DNA of 27,338 nucleotides from CAZIMM01 sp964540415 (GTDB taxonomy: Bacteria; Bacillota; Clostridia; Oscillospirales; Acutalibacteraceae), in contig CAZIMM010000023.1 of the NCBI GenBank assembly GCA_964540415.1, forward strand, positions 1-27,338, written 5' to 3'. Below, in pieces: positions 1 to 8,615 of this stretch; the first letter of the stretch is position 1, and each line of letters begins with the position of its first letter. Position numbers and translations under genes: made by a program. Under the pieces are notes generated by a model, which was given only the letters and a program-made list of their open reading frames with translations, made no database searches and was not told where the DNA came from.

Positions 1-1647
1 GCACAGGAGTGTATTCCTCAGCACATCTCGGAGGTTGCAAAAACAGCGGGTATCCCGGAAGACTGCCTGGAGTATTACGGCAGGTATAAGGCAAAGATTG
101 ATGTGAATGCGATACCGGAGACAGGCAAAAAGGGCAAGCTGATTCTTGTCACCGCCATCAATCCCACTCCCGCAGGCGAAGGCAAAACCACAACAAGCGT
201 CGGCCTTTCCGATGCTCTCGCAAAGCTCGGCAAGAGCGTTATGCTCGCTCTGCGTGAGCCGTCGCTCGGCCCGGTTTTCGGAGTCAAGGGCGGTGCTGCC
301 GGCGGAGGATACGCTCAGGTTATTCCGATGGAGGACATCAACCTTCACTTTACAGGCGACTTCCATGCCATCGGCGCGGCAAACAACCTGCTCGCCGCCA
401 TGATTGACAACCATATTTTCCAGGGAAACAAGCTCGGCATTGACCCGCGCCGCATCACATGGCGCCGCTGTGTGGACATGAACGACCGCGAGCTGCGCAA
501 CATTGTTGCGGGTCTGGGCGGCAAGGTGAACGGTGTTCCGCGTGAGGACGGTTACGACATAACAGTCGCCTCCGAAATCATGGCTGTCCTCTGCCTGGCG
601 GACGGCATAACGGACCTTAAGGCGCGGCTGGGAAGAATCATCATCGGCTATACATATGAGGGCGAACCCGTCCGTGCTTCTCAGCTCAACGCGCAGGGCG
701 CAATGGCGGCGCTTCTCAAGGACGCGCTCAAGCCGAACCTTGTGCAGACTCTTGAGCACACCCCCGCCATCATCCACGGCGGACCTTTCGCCAACATCGC
801 GCACGGCTGCAACAGCGTTGCCGCAACAAAGCCCGCGATGAAGCTTGCGGACTACACTGTCACGGAGGCCGGCTTCGGTGCAGACCTCGGTGCGGAAAAA
901 TTCCTTGACATCAAGTGCCGTGTTGCCGGGCTTTCACCGGACGCGGTCGTCATTGTCGCCACGGTAAAGGCTCTTAAGCACAACGGCGGTGTGCCCAAGG
1001 CACAGCTCGGGCAGGAAAACCTTGAAGCTCTCGAAAAGGGTCTGCCGAATCTGCTCAAGCACATCGAAAACATCACAAAGGTTTTCGGCTTGCCGGCAGT
1101 TGTCGCAATCAACCGCTTCGCCGGGGATACCGACGCCGAGCTTGAGCTCATCCGCGAAAAATGCGCTGAATACGGCGCGAACGTTGCACTCTCCGAGGTC
1201 TGGGGCAAGGGCGGCGAAGGCGGAATCGAGCTTGCAAAAGAGGTTCTCAGGCTTGTTGACAAGGGCGAAAAGAACTTCACCTTCGCCTATGAGACGGACA
1301 GGCCCATTGCCGAAAAAATCGAAACCATCGTCAAGCGTGTTTACGGCGGCGACGGTGTTGAATTCACTCTTTCCGCGAAGAAGGAAATGGAGGAGCTTGA
1401 AAGGTTCGGATACGGCTCTCTGCCCGTGTGCATGGCAAAGACGCAGTATTCGCTCTCTGACAACGCGGCTCTGCTGGGCAGACCGCAGGGCTTCACTGTT
1501 TCCGTCAACAAGGTTAAGGTCTCGGCAGGCGCAGGCTTCATTGTCGCGCTCACCGGCGCAATAATGACAATGCCCGGACTGCCTCCCGTTCCGGCGGCAG
1601 AGAAAATCGACGTTGACGAAAACGGCGTTATCAGCGGACTGTTTTAA
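1..1647 (+). CDS. fhs: Formate--tetrahydrofolate ligase, 5' end cut by the window
   Basis: This enzyme makes 10-formyltetrahydrofolate from formate, tetrahydrofolate and ATP in the cytoplasm, feeding purine synthesis, one-carbon metabolism and, in acetogens, the Wood-Ljungdahl methyl branch. The reading frame is open from base 1, and the first visible residues (AQECIPQHISEVA) match the region that normally begins about ten residues into the family, so only a few codons are missing. The P-loop PTPAGEGKTTT lies near visible residue 55-65, and the frame ends at TAA after 548 visible residues, consistent with the usual length of about 556. A GTG at 103 is an internal valine codon, not the start, because homologous sequence continues upstream. 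The gene ends just before a strong two-way terminator and faces the carboxypeptidase gene. Nothing visible shows whether the organism is an acetogen; many Clostridia carry fhs only for folate metabolism. Confidence 0.97.
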   Translation, partial: AQECIPQHISEVAKTAGIPEDCLEYYGRYKAKIDVNAIPETGKKGKLILVTAINPTPAGEGKTTTSVGLSDALAKLGKSVMLALREPSLGPVFGVKGGAAGGGYAQVIPMEDINLHFTGDFHAIGAANNLLAAMIDNHIFQGNKLGIDPRRITWRRCVDMNDRELRNIVAGLGGKVNGVPREDGYDITVASEIMAVLCLADGITDLKARLGRIIIGYTYEGEPVRASQLNAQGAMAALLKDALKPNLVQTLEHTPAIIHGGPFANIAHGCNSVAATKPAMKLADYTVTEAGFGADLGAEKFLDIKCRVAGLSPDAVVIVATVKALKHNGGVPKAQLGQENLEALEKGLPNLLKHIENITKVFGLPAVVAINRFAGDTDAELELIREKCAEYGANVALSEVWGKGGEGGIELAKEVLRLVDKGEKNFTFAYETDRPIAEKIETIVKRVYGGDGVEFTLSAKKEMEELERFGYGSLPVCMAKTQYSLSDNAALLGRPQGFTVSVNKVKVSAGAGFIVALTGAIMTMPGLPPVPAAEKIDVDENGVISGLF

Positions 1648-1683
1648 TAATCGGTGCTCCGGCAGTGCTGACCGGGGAACAGT

Positions 1684-1717
1684 AAAAAAACGGCGGAGAA
1701 GAACTCCGTCGTTTTTT
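1684..1717. terminator. Two-way rho-independent terminator between convergent genes
   Basis: CGGCGGAG (1691-1698) pairs with CTCCGTCG (1704-1711) around a five-base loop, with one G-T wobble. Seven A precede the stem and six T follow it, so either strand yields a hairpin followed by a U-run. It sits between fhs and the convergent carboxypeptidase gene and can end both transcripts. Confidence 0.9.
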
Positions 1718-1760
1718 ATGTGCTTTTGATTTGCGAGGATAAGGTGCTGTGCAAGCCGCA

Positions 1761-3101
1761 TCATTTTTTGCGCATATCAATGTTGTGAACCACCGTAACT
1801 TTTTTGCGGCGGCGTTTGTTGTTCACATAAATGTTTGCACCCACGAAGAACATGATTGTGAGCACGAGCAGCGCAATGATAACCTTGAACGCAGTTGTTG
1901 ACGAGGCGCGGCCGATGTTCTTTGTGATGTAAAGAAGCAGGCTGCGGCTGATGTCCTCAGCTGCAACAAGCTCCACATTGCCGATGCTCTCTCCGGCATA
2001 CAGCACCTCTGCCGTTCCGACAACATCGCCCTTTTTCACCGGGGCATCAATGCTGTCCGGAAGCCCGGCGCAGTCAATCAGAACACTGTCCGCGTCAACT
2101 CCCGCGGGGACAAGGGCGCTGTAATCCTCCTTCGGAACAAGGCGGACATGGTCAATCCCGCGAGCGTAGTTCACATTGATAACGCTCACAATATGGTCGC
2201 TTTCGGCGACAACGCGCAGGCGGATGTTGTCAAAAGCCCATTTCAGCATTGTCTTGCAGTCGATGAACGAAAAGTTTTCGAGCGCGCCGTCTTTGTCGTA
2301 ATCCACATATTCCGAGCCCATTGCCACAGCCATGTAGCTGTAGCCGTTCTTTGACGCCGTTGTGATGAAGCACTTTCCGGCGTTCTCTGTGGAGCCGGTT
2401 TTGATGCCGACCGCCTGCTCGAGATAATACTCACGGTAGCCCGGGAGCATCATGAAGTTTGTTGTGTACATCGTGCGTTCTTTTGAGTTCTTGTTTGTCG
2501 GCGCAAGAACATATTCCGTTTTTGCAACGGTTTCCTTGAAGACGGGGAAAGTCATGGCATATTTCGCAAACTTCACCATGTCCTCGGCACAGGTATAGTG
2601 ACCCTCGGTGTCAAGGCCGTGGACGTTGACAAAATGCGTGTTTGTGCAGCCGAGCCTTTGTGCAAGCTCGTTCATCATCGCAACAAAAACATCAATCCTG
2701 CCGCCGCCGACATAGTCCGCAATCACCAGCGCCGCCTCGTTTGCGCTCTTGACGAGCAGGCAGTTGAGTAGCTGGAGCATTGTCACCTGCTCGTCCGCAA
2801 CAAGTCCGGCAACGGAGCTGTCTGTTCCGGCGAGCATATCAATGCAGTAGCGCGGCACGGTGACAACCGTTGAAAGGTCCTTGCACTGCTCGAGCGCGAC
2901 AACAGCTGTAATGACCTTTGTCAGTGAAGCGGGAGCGGCTTTTTTCGTTGCGTTGACGCTGAAAATCTCGTCCCCCGTTTCAAGGTTGACGAGAAGCGCA
3001 ATGTCCGAACGGAGTTCGATTGAAGAATTATATGTAGCCGCCGCGGTGAGCGGAGCACATGCAAAAATCAAACAAAATACAAAAATAATCGCTTTTTTCA
3101 T
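1761..3101 (-). CDS. D-alanyl-D-alanine carboxypeptidase, S11 family (DacF/PBP5-like)
   Basis: This is a serine DD-carboxypeptidase that trims the terminal D-Ala from peptidoglycan stem peptides outside the membrane. Residues 1-22 form a signal peptide (MKKAIIFVFCLIFACAPLTA). The three penicillin-binding motifs are present: SLTK at 59-62 (catalytic Ser59, Lys62), SAN at 119-121 and KTG at 224-226. A C-terminal membrane segment (FKVIIALLVLTIMFFVGANI) is followed by a basic tail (NNKRRRKK), so the protein is probably anchored at both stages of export. I chose the ATG at 3101, with GAGAGG seven bases upstream; a TTG two codons earlier would sit almost on the ribosome site. The length of 446 residues fits DacF-type enzymes. 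The gene is monocistronic, divergent from a phosphoesterase and convergent with fhs. Its family is clear, but the exact paralogue (dacA, dacB or dacF) is not. Confidence 0.95.
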   Translation of the reverse strand: MKKAIIFVFCLIFACAPLTAAATYNSSIELRSDIALLVNLETGDEIFSVNATKKAAPASLTKVITAVVALEQCKDLSTVVTVPRYCIDMLAGTDSSVAGLVADEQVTMLQLLNCLLVKSANEAALVIADYVGGGRIDVFVAMMNELAQRLGCTNTHFVNVHGLDTEGHYTCAEDMVKFAKYAMTFPVFKETVAKTEYVLAPTNKNSKERTMYTTNFMMLPGYREYYLEQAVGIKTGSTENAGKCFITTASKNGYSYMAVAMGSEYVDYDKDGALENFSFIDCKTMLKWAFDNIRLRVVAESDHIVSVINVNYARGIDHVRLVPKEDYSALVPAGVDADSVLIDCAGLPDSIDAPVKKGDVVGTAEVLYAGESIGNVELVAAEDISRSLLLYITKNIGRASSTTAFKVIIALLVLTIMFFVGANIYVNNKRRRKKVTVVHNIDMRKK

Positions 3102-3131
3102 AGACAAACCTCTCGAAGTGGTATATGATAT

Positions 3132-3159
3132 ATTGTATCACACATATGCAAAAATTCAA
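3132..3159 (-). promoter_or_regulatory. Putative sigma-A promoter of the carboxypeptidase gene
   Basis: Reading the minus strand, TTGAAT (3159-3154) and TACAAT (3137-3132) are separated by 16 bases. The -10 lies about 30 bases upstream of the ATG at 3101. Spacing and matches are good, but this is motif recognition only. No comparably good promoter is seen for the divergent phosphoesterase. Confidence 0.6.
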
Positions 3160-3201
3160 AGCCGTAAAATATGAATTTTTCCGGGGGAGGCACTGAATTT
3201 T

Positions 3202-3891
3202 ATGGTTTTTGTAACCGGCGACACACACGGCGACATCACAAGGCTTGCCGATGTCAAGCTCGAAAAGGGCGACACTTTGCTTATATGCGGAGATTTCGGA
3301 TTTATTTGGGACGGCAGCCAGAACGAGGAACGTATTCTGCGAAAGCTCGGCAAAAAGAAGTTCAACATCTGTTTTATTGACGGCACGCACGAAAATTTTG
3401 AGCTGCTGGACAATTATGACGTCGGAGTTTTCTGCGGCGGAAAGGCACAGAACATCTCAGGCAACCTTTACCACCTGATGCGCGGCCAGATTTACACCAT
3501 TGAGGGCAAGCGCTATTTTGCAATGGGAGGCGGCGAAAGCCCCGACATTGACCTGCGTTTTGACATTGACACCTGGTCACGCCGTGAGTACCCCTCACGC
3601 GAGGAGCTGACGGAGGGAGTGAAGAACCTTGATTTGTGCGGCTACAGAGTTGACTACATCATCACCCACGAGCCGCCGGAAAAAATCAAGGGCTTCCTCA
3701 GGCTCAAAAGCAGCGAGAAGGTTCATTTGACGGGGCTGAATACATATTTTGAGGAGCTGAACGAAAACTGCCGCTACACCCGCTGGTTCTTCGGCAGCAT
3801 GCACTTGGATAAGTTCATTTCCTCATCGCATACGGCGGTTTATAAAAAGATCATCAACGTGGAAACCGGCGAGGTCATCAGCTCTCACTGA
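3202..3891 (+). CDS. Calcineurin-like metallophosphoesterase
   Basis: This is a predicted soluble two-metal phosphoesterase of 229 residues. The start motif GDTHGD gives the metal ligands Asp7 and His9, GDFGF gives Asp31, DGTHENF (60-66) occupies the GNHE block, THEPP gives His156, and FGSMHLDK (His201) occupies the final GHxH block. Two blocks deviate from textbook form: Thr62 replaces the usual Asn, and Ser199 replaces the first His. These may be subfamily traits rather than inactivation, because the rest of the fold is intact. There is no signal peptide, so the protein is cytoplasmic. A GGGGGAGG site lies about 11 bases upstream of the ATG. The substrate cannot be told from sequence; relatives act on phosphoproteins, nucleotides or nucleic acids. 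The last 14 bases overlap the end of the convergent ABC-F gene. Confidence 0.85.
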   Translation: MVFVTGDTHGDITRLADVKLEKGDTLLICGDFGFIWDGSQNEERILRKLGKKKFNICFIDGTHENFELLDNYDVGVFCGGKAQNISGNLYHLMRGQIYTIEGKRYFAMGGGESPDIDLRFDIDTWSRREYPSREELTEGVKNLDLCGYRVDYIITHEPPEKIKGFLRLKSSEKVHLTGLNTYFEELNENCRYTRWFFGSMHLDKFISSSHTAVYKKIINVETGEVISSH

Positions 3892-5779
3892 CGAGAGAGG
3901 CGAGCCTCTCCCATTCGGCGTAAAGCGCGGAAAGCTCCTTCTGAACGTCGGCGTGCTCCGCCGTGATTTCGGTTATTTTTTCATAGTCGGACACTGTCTC
4001 AGGGTCAGACAGCTCGCTTTCCAGCTCTGCCGAGCGCTGTTCAAGCCCGGCAATCCTCTCTTCGGCCTTTGAAAGTGCCGTGCGCAGCCTTCTTTGCTCG
4101 CTTTCGCGTTCCTTGCGGAGCTTGTAATCGTTGGCGGCACGGGGCTTTTCTTTTTCCTCAACGCACACCGAAGCGGACGCGAGGCGCTCAAGATATGTGT
4201 CATAGTCTCCCTCAAAGCGCTCGGCGCCGTCGGGGGTGAGCCTGACAATGCCGGTGGAAAGCTTGTTGATAAAATACCTGTCGTGCGACACAATGAGCAG
4301 TGTGCCCGCGTAATCCGACAAGGCTTTTTCGAGCGCCTCCCTGGAGGTGATGTCAAGGTGGTTTGTCGGCTCGTCGAGCAAAAGCAGATTTGCACCGGAG
4401 AGCATAAGGCGCAGCAGAGCTGTGCGAGCTTTCTCGCCGCCGCTCAGGTCGCCCACGATTTTATACACGTCCTCCCCCTTGAACAAAAAGGCGGCGAGGG
4501 CGTTTCTGATTTGTGTCTGCGGCAGGTAGCGGTATCTGTCCCAGACCTCGTCAAGCACGGTCTTTTCGTCGTGAAGCCCTTCAAGGCTCTGGTCGAAGTA
4601 ACCGAATTTCACATTTGTTCCGAAGCGTACCGTGCCGCCGGAAGCACCGAGCTGACCCACGAGCACACGCAGCAGAGTGGTTTTTCCGCAGCCGTTGGGG
4701 CCGAGCAGAAAAATGCGCTCACCTTTTTTGATTTCAAAGCTGATGTTTTTGAACAGCGGCTTTGCGCCGAACGACTTTGAAAGCTCCCTGACCTCCAGCA
4801 CGTCGTCTCCGCTTTCGCAAAGCAGATTGAAATCAAAGCGCAGGGTGTCGTCGTCCGCCTCGGGCTTTTCGAGGTTTTCGGACAGCCTGTCAATTGACTT
4901 CTGCTTGTGCTCGGCAGTGCGGATGTTGCGCTCGCGGTTCCACTGCTTTTGCTGGGCGATGATGCCCTCAATGCGGTGAATTTCCGCCATCGTGTTGTCA
5001 TAATGCCTCTGCTCGATGATTTTGTCCTTTTCACGCTGCTTTATATAGCCGCTGTAGCTCTCGTTGTAAAGCTTGAGCTTTCTGTGCTCAAGGGCGAGAG
5101 TTTTTGTTGTGACGCGGTCGAGGAAATATCTGTCGTGTGAGATAATCAGCGCAGCACCGGGCATTTCGCGCAGAAAGCCCTCAAGCCATTCCACGCATGC
5201 AATGTCAAGGTGGTTTGTCGGCTCGTCGAGCAGAAGAAAATCCGTGCCGGACAGCAGCAGCTTGCCGAGACTCAGCTTTGAACGCTGGCCGCCGCTGAGC
5301 TTGCCGCAGGGAAGCGAAAACATCTCCTGCGAAAAGCCGAGCCCGAGCAGAGCGGCTCTGGTGCGGCTTTTGTAGGTCAGACCGCCGCCGCGCTCAAAGG
5401 AATCGTGCAGAAGCTGTTGACGCTCTATGAGTTCATCAAGTACGCCGTCACCCGCGTCGATTTTTCGGGCAAGAGTCTCCAGCTCGTTTTCGATTGCCTC
5501 AAGCTCGGCAAACACTGTGAGCATCTCGTCATAAACCGTCCTCGCGGAGTTCGCGCAGGCGTGCTGCTCCATGTAGCCGAGACGGATGTTTTTTCCGCAG
5601 TGTATTTCACCGGACGTTGCTTCAAGCTCGCCTGTTGCAAGCTTGAAAAGAGTGGTTTTGCCCGTGCCGTTTGCACCGACGAAACCCACCCGTTCCTTTT
5701 CCGCGATATCAAAGGAAGCGCCCTCAAACAGGGTGCGCTCCCCGAAAGCCATTGTCAGATTCTGTGCAGAGAGTACCAT
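3878..5779 (-). CDS. ABC-F family ATPase (YdiF/Uup-like)
   Basis: ABC-F proteins are cytoplasmic twin-ATPase factors that bind the ribosome's E site and rescue or tune stalled translation; some members give antibiotic resistance by ribosome protection. Two nucleotide-binding domains are complete. Domain 1 has Walker A GANGTGKT (35-42), signature LSGGQ (161-165) and DEPTNHLD (185-192). Domain 2 has GPNGCGKT (360-367), LSGGE (445-449) and DEPTNHLD (469-476). The linker between them (about 235-320) is charged and helical, as expected for the P-site tRNA interaction motif. Residues 550-630 form a charged coiled coil like that at the C-terminus of Uup and YdiF. There are no membrane segments, so it is not a transporter. 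It is the last gene of the minus-strand set, 37 bases after manA. Its subtype, housekeeping or resistance, cannot be decided here. Confidence 0.95.
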   Translation of the reverse strand: MVLSAQNLTMAFGERTLFEGASFDIAEKERVGFVGANGTGKTTLFKLATGELEATSGEIHCGKNIRLGYMEQHACANSARTVYDEMLTVFAELEAIENELETLARKIDAGDGVLDELIERQQLLHDSFERGGGLTYKSRTRAALLGLGFSQEMFSLPCGKLSGGQRSKLSLGKLLLSGTDFLLLDEPTNHLDIACVEWLEGFLREMPGAALIISHDRYFLDRVTTKTLALEHRKLKLYNESYSGYIKQREKDKIIEQRHYDNTMAEIHRIEGIIAQQKQWNRERNIRTAEHKQKSIDRLSENLEKPEADDDTLRFDFNLLCESGDDVLEVRELSKSFGAKPLFKNISFEIKKGERIFLLGPNGCGKTTLLRVLVGQLGASGGTVRFGTNVKFGYFDQSLEGLHDEKTVLDEVWDRYRYLPQTQIRNALAAFLFKGEDVYKIVGDLSGGEKARTALLRLMLSGANLLLLDEPTNHLDITSREALEKALSDYAGTLLIVSHDRYFINKLSTGIVRLTPDGAERFEGDYDTYLERLASASVCVEEKEKPRAANDYKLRKERESEQRRLRTALSKAEERIAGLEQRSAELESELSDPETVSDYEKITEITAEHADVQKELSALYAEWERLASLVSES

Positions 5780-5816
5780 TTCAATTTCCGCTTACCTTTT
5801 CAAAGAATAAGTTTGT

Positions 5817-6785
5817 TTATATTCTGCTTTCGAGCGCACTCAGGCTGCCCGAGAGCACAAATTCACCGCTGCCGGCAGGCACAAAAACACCGTCGCCCTT
5901 TTTGATTTGAAGCAGGGTGTCGGCACAGCGCACCGTGCCCTCGCCCTCGAGAATGCTCAGAAAAACAAAGGATTCGCCGTTGGCACTGCCGTGATATTCC
6001 CCGGCGCAGTCGATTTTTTCAACGCTGAACAGGGGCAGCTTCACAAGGTCGGTGATTTCTGTCGCGCCCTGCTTCCTGCTGCCGGTGCACACGGGATATG
6101 ATGTGACAACCGGCTCGCACTTTGTCACATCAAGGGTCTGGCGGATGTGCAGCTCGCGGGGCTTGCCCGTTTTTTTGTCAAGCCTGCCGTAGTCATATGC
6201 GCGGAAGGTCAGGTCGGAGCTTTGCTGAACCTCGGCAACGAGAATTCCCTTGCCGATTGCGTGCAGCGTTCCGGCTTCAATCAGGAAGAAATCCCCCTTC
6301 TTCACTTCAACGCTGTTCACAACGCCGTCAAGCGCGTTACTTTCGATGGCGCGGGCAAACTCTTCTGTGGTGATTTTGTTTTTGAAGCCGTAGATTATAC
6401 GCGCGCCCTCGTCGCATTCAACGATATACCAGACCTCGGTTTTGCCGAAGCTGCCGTCATACTTTGCGGCATATTCATCGTCCGGATGAACCTGAACGGA
6501 CAAATCGTCGCGTGCGTCAATGAACTTGATGAGCAGGGGAAATTTTGTGTATTTTTCAGCCTTTGCACCAAAGATGCCGGGATGCTTTTCCGCCGCCTCA
6601 AGCAGGGTGCAGCCGTCCAGACCGCCGCCGGAAATTCTGCTTTCACAGCCCTTGTAGCAGGAAAGAGTCCATGCCTCCGCGACGTTGTCCAGTCCGCCCG
6701 CGTCAACGCCGTAGCTTTCCGCGAGCTTTGTGCCTCCCCAGATTGCGCTTTTTGCATAGGGAATGAGTTTGACAATGTTCATCAT
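5817..6785 (-). CDS. manA: Mannose-6-phosphate isomerase, class I
   Basis: This zinc enzyme interconverts mannose 6-phosphate and fructose 6-phosphate in the cytoplasm, linking mannose use or GDP-mannose synthesis to glycolysis. Zinc-ligand motifs are visible: QVHPDDEYA near residue 98, KTEVWYIVE shortly after, and GTLHAIGKG near 172, followed by the family block EVQQSSDLTFRAYDYGR. At 322 residues it matches the short Bacillus-type enzyme rather than the ~390-residue enterobacterial form. The ATG at 6785 overlaps the stop of the preceding gene by four bases (ATGA), which suggests translational coupling; a second ATG follows at once. It forms a set with the kinase and hydrolase genes upstream, which points to a role in sugar salvage, though a cell-envelope role is also possible. 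Confidence 0.93.
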   Translation of the reverse strand: MMNIVKLIPYAKSAIWGGTKLAESYGVDAGGLDNVAEAWTLSCYKGCESRISGGGLDGCTLLEAAEKHPGIFGAKAEKYTKFPLLIKFIDARDDLSVQVHPDDEYAAKYDGSFGKTEVWYIVECDEGARIIYGFKNKITTEEFARAIESNALDGVVNSVEVKKGDFFLIEAGTLHAIGKGILVAEVQQSSDLTFRAYDYGRLDKKTGKPRELHIRQTLDVTKCEPVVTSYPVCTGSRKQGATEITDLVKLPLFSVEKIDCAGEYHGSANGESFVFLSILEGEGTVRCADTLLQIKKGDGVFVPAGSGEFVLSGSLSALESRI

Positions 6786-7696
6786 AATAATCCGTCAATC
6801 CAATCTGAATAGAATTCATCGGGCTTTGTTTTTATAACGTAGCAATGTGCGCCGCCGCCCTCAAGAAAGCGGTTTGAGCCTGTTTCGGGGTCAACGGCCG
6901 CAGTGCCGCACGCGGTGCTGTAGCCCGCCGTCTGCGCATCACCGATGATTGCGAGAAGGGTGAGCATGGGGTCCCATGAGCTGCGCCCGTTTGCGTGACC
7001 GCGCGCCTCAAACGCTTTGAAAAGTATGTCCTCACGGTCAAGGTGCGAGCCGGTAATCACACTTTCGCCCACCTCAAAGCCGAGATAGGTGATCGGCACG
7101 GGGCACAGCGCGGCAACAGCTGAGCCCGCCGCCGCGGTGCGGGGTGAACGGCAGATGTTGTATTCCCTGCCGCCGTCCTCATCCCACTTTCCCGCCATAA
7201 GCCAAAGCCTGCCGACCTTTTCGCGCACAAGCTCAATTCCGCCGAGCGGCGAAAACTCGTCACCGCCGCTTTGCAGCAAACCTGAAATAATGTTTTCAAA
7301 GCCGATTTCAATGATGTCGGTTTTTTTGTCGCTTCCGGCAAGCAGACGGCGGTAAAGCTTCACCGCGTCCTCACAGTCCTCATTGCGCTGAACGCTGTGC
7401 GGATAGCCTGCAAGAAGCTTCTGATATCTGAAGTGCATTGAGCTGTCCGCCGGGACGGGGTCAAGGCCTATCGGGATGCCGTCAAGCCCCATGTCGCACA
7501 GAAAAGCGCTCAGGGAGGCCGCCGAATATTCCATGCGGCAGTTGATTCCGATGCCAGCCAGCTCCACCGCTCCGCTTTTGTGCGCGTTGCCGATGAGCCG
7601 CAGGGCAGCGCAGTCGTCGCAGTCCGTTCCCCAGTCTGTGCCGAGAATCACACGGCGCGGAGAGGACATATTTTTTGACAGCTGTTCAAATGTCAT
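6782..7696 (-). CDS. Nucleoside hydrolase-like protein (inosine/uridine-preferring family fold)
   Basis: Family members cleave the N-glycosidic bond of ribonucleosides, releasing base and ribose, using a calcium ion held by an N-terminal aspartate cluster. Here the cluster reads LGTDWGTDCDDCAAL near residue 18-32; the canonical DxDxxxDD is altered, with Gly where the first Asp is usual and two extra residues before the final DD. The C-terminal block GRSSWDPMLTLLAI, preceded by HLDRED and ARGHANG, fits the family. I place the start at the ATG at 7696; a TTG one codon earlier (7699) is at a better distance from AAGGA and cannot be excluded. The gene overlaps the end of the kinase gene by about 11 bases, and its own end overlaps manA. 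Pairing with a ribokinase suggests nucleoside salvage, but the altered cluster leaves the substrate open. Confidence 0.8.
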   Translation of the reverse strand: MTFEQLSKNMSSPRRVILGTDWGTDCDDCAALRLIGNAHKSGAVELAGIGINCRMEYSAASLSAFLCDMGLDGIPIGLDPVPADSSMHFRYQKLLAGYPHSVQRNEDCEDAVKLYRRLLAGSDKKTDIIEIGFENIISGLLQSGGDEFSPLGGIELVREKVGRLWLMAGKWDEDGGREYNICRSPRTAAAGSAVAALCPVPITYLGFEVGESVITGSHLDREDILFKAFEARGHANGRSSWDPMLTLLAIIGDAQTAGYSTACGTAAVDPETGSNRFLEGGGAHCYVIKTKPDEFYSDWIDGLL

Positions 7697-8573
7697 CAAG
7701 CTTCATCACGTCCTTCATTTCCGGAATTGAGTTTGCCGCGCCCTTCACGGACACCGCAAGCGCCGCCGCCTTTGTCGCAAGTTTGAGCGCGTTTTCCGGG
7801 CTCATGCCCGAAAGCACATTGAAGAGAAAATATCCCGTGAAGGTGTCCCCCGCGCCGGTTGTGTCAACAACCTTGACCGGATAAACCGGGCAGAAGATTT
7901 CGCTTTCGCCGTCATAATACATCGAGCCTTCGGAGCCGAGTGTGAGCACAATGCGCATGCCGGAATTGCAGCTTTTGAGAGCGCGCACGATTTTTTTCGG
8001 TTCGGTTTCACCCGTGAGGTATTTTCCCTCAATTTCGTTGAGCAGAAGATAATCCACCAGCCCGAAGTCAATTTCGTCGAGCTTGCCGTTGAGCGGAGAC
8101 GGGTTGAGCGCAACCGTCATTCCGCGCTCCTTTGCGATTTTCACAATCTCGCCGACCCAGTTTATCTCGTTTTGCAGAACAACGCAGTCGCCTTTTTCAA
8201 AATGCTCCGCAACGGACAGAATGTATTTTTCGGTTATCATGCTGTTTGAGCCCGCAAAGGTGATGATGCTGTTCTGGCCGCTTTTGTCAACCAGAATCAC
8301 CGCGTGACCGTTTTCGCAATCCGCAGTGCCGAGCAGCGAAATGTTCACCCCGTTTTTCTCCAGAAGCTCGCGCAGAGGTTCGCCGCCGAGGCCTGTCATG
8401 CCTGCGTGCCACACCTCCGCGCCCGCGCGCGCAAGCGAAAGCGACTGATTCAGCCCCTTGCCGCCGAAAAAGCGGCCGAGAGAGCTTGAAATAACCGTTT
8501 CACCCGGTGCGACGATATGGTCAACACCATAAACCGAATCGAGATTGAGTGAGCCGAAGCTGAGATATTTCAT
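7686..8573 (-). CDS. rbsK: Ribokinase, PfkB family
   Basis: This cytoplasmic sugar kinase of 295 residues most likely phosphorylates ribose to ribose 5-phosphate. The N-terminal PfkB signature has GGKGLNQ at 37-43, and the C-terminal signature DTTGAGDTFTGYF begins at residue 237, with Asp243 as the expected catalytic base. The GGKGxNQ form favours ribokinase over fructokinase or adenosine kinase, but related pentose kinases remain possible. The ATG at 8573 follows GGAGGAG at a slightly long distance of 11 bases. It is the first gene of the set rbsK, hydrolase, manA, ABC-F, and lies directly behind a strong promoter. With a nucleoside hydrolase next to it, the simplest reading is that ribose released from nucleosides is trapped as the phosphate. 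Confidence 0.88.
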   Translation of the reverse strand: MKYLSFGSLNLDSVYGVDHIVAPGETVISSSLGRFFGGKGLNQSLSLARAGAEVWHAGMTGLGGEPLRELLEKNGVNISLLGTADCENGHAVILVDKSGQNSIITFAGSNSMITEKYILSVAEHFEKGDCVVLQNEINWVGEIVKIAKERGMTVALNPSPLNGKLDEIDFGLVDYLLLNEIEGKYLTGETEPKKIVRALKSCNSGMRIVLTLGSEGSMYYDGESEIFCPVYPVKVVDTTGAGDTFTGYFLFNVLSGMSPENALKLATKAAALAVSVKGAANSIPEMKDVMKLDDI

Positions 8574-8615
8574 TCTGTCAACAACTCCTCCGCTTGGGAA
8601 GCTTTATAATGAATC

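Noticed and set aside
934..1764. Open frame of 276 codons on the minus strand over fhs
   Set aside because: It crosses the fhs coding region and the two-way terminator and shows no protein family; fhs itself is certain.
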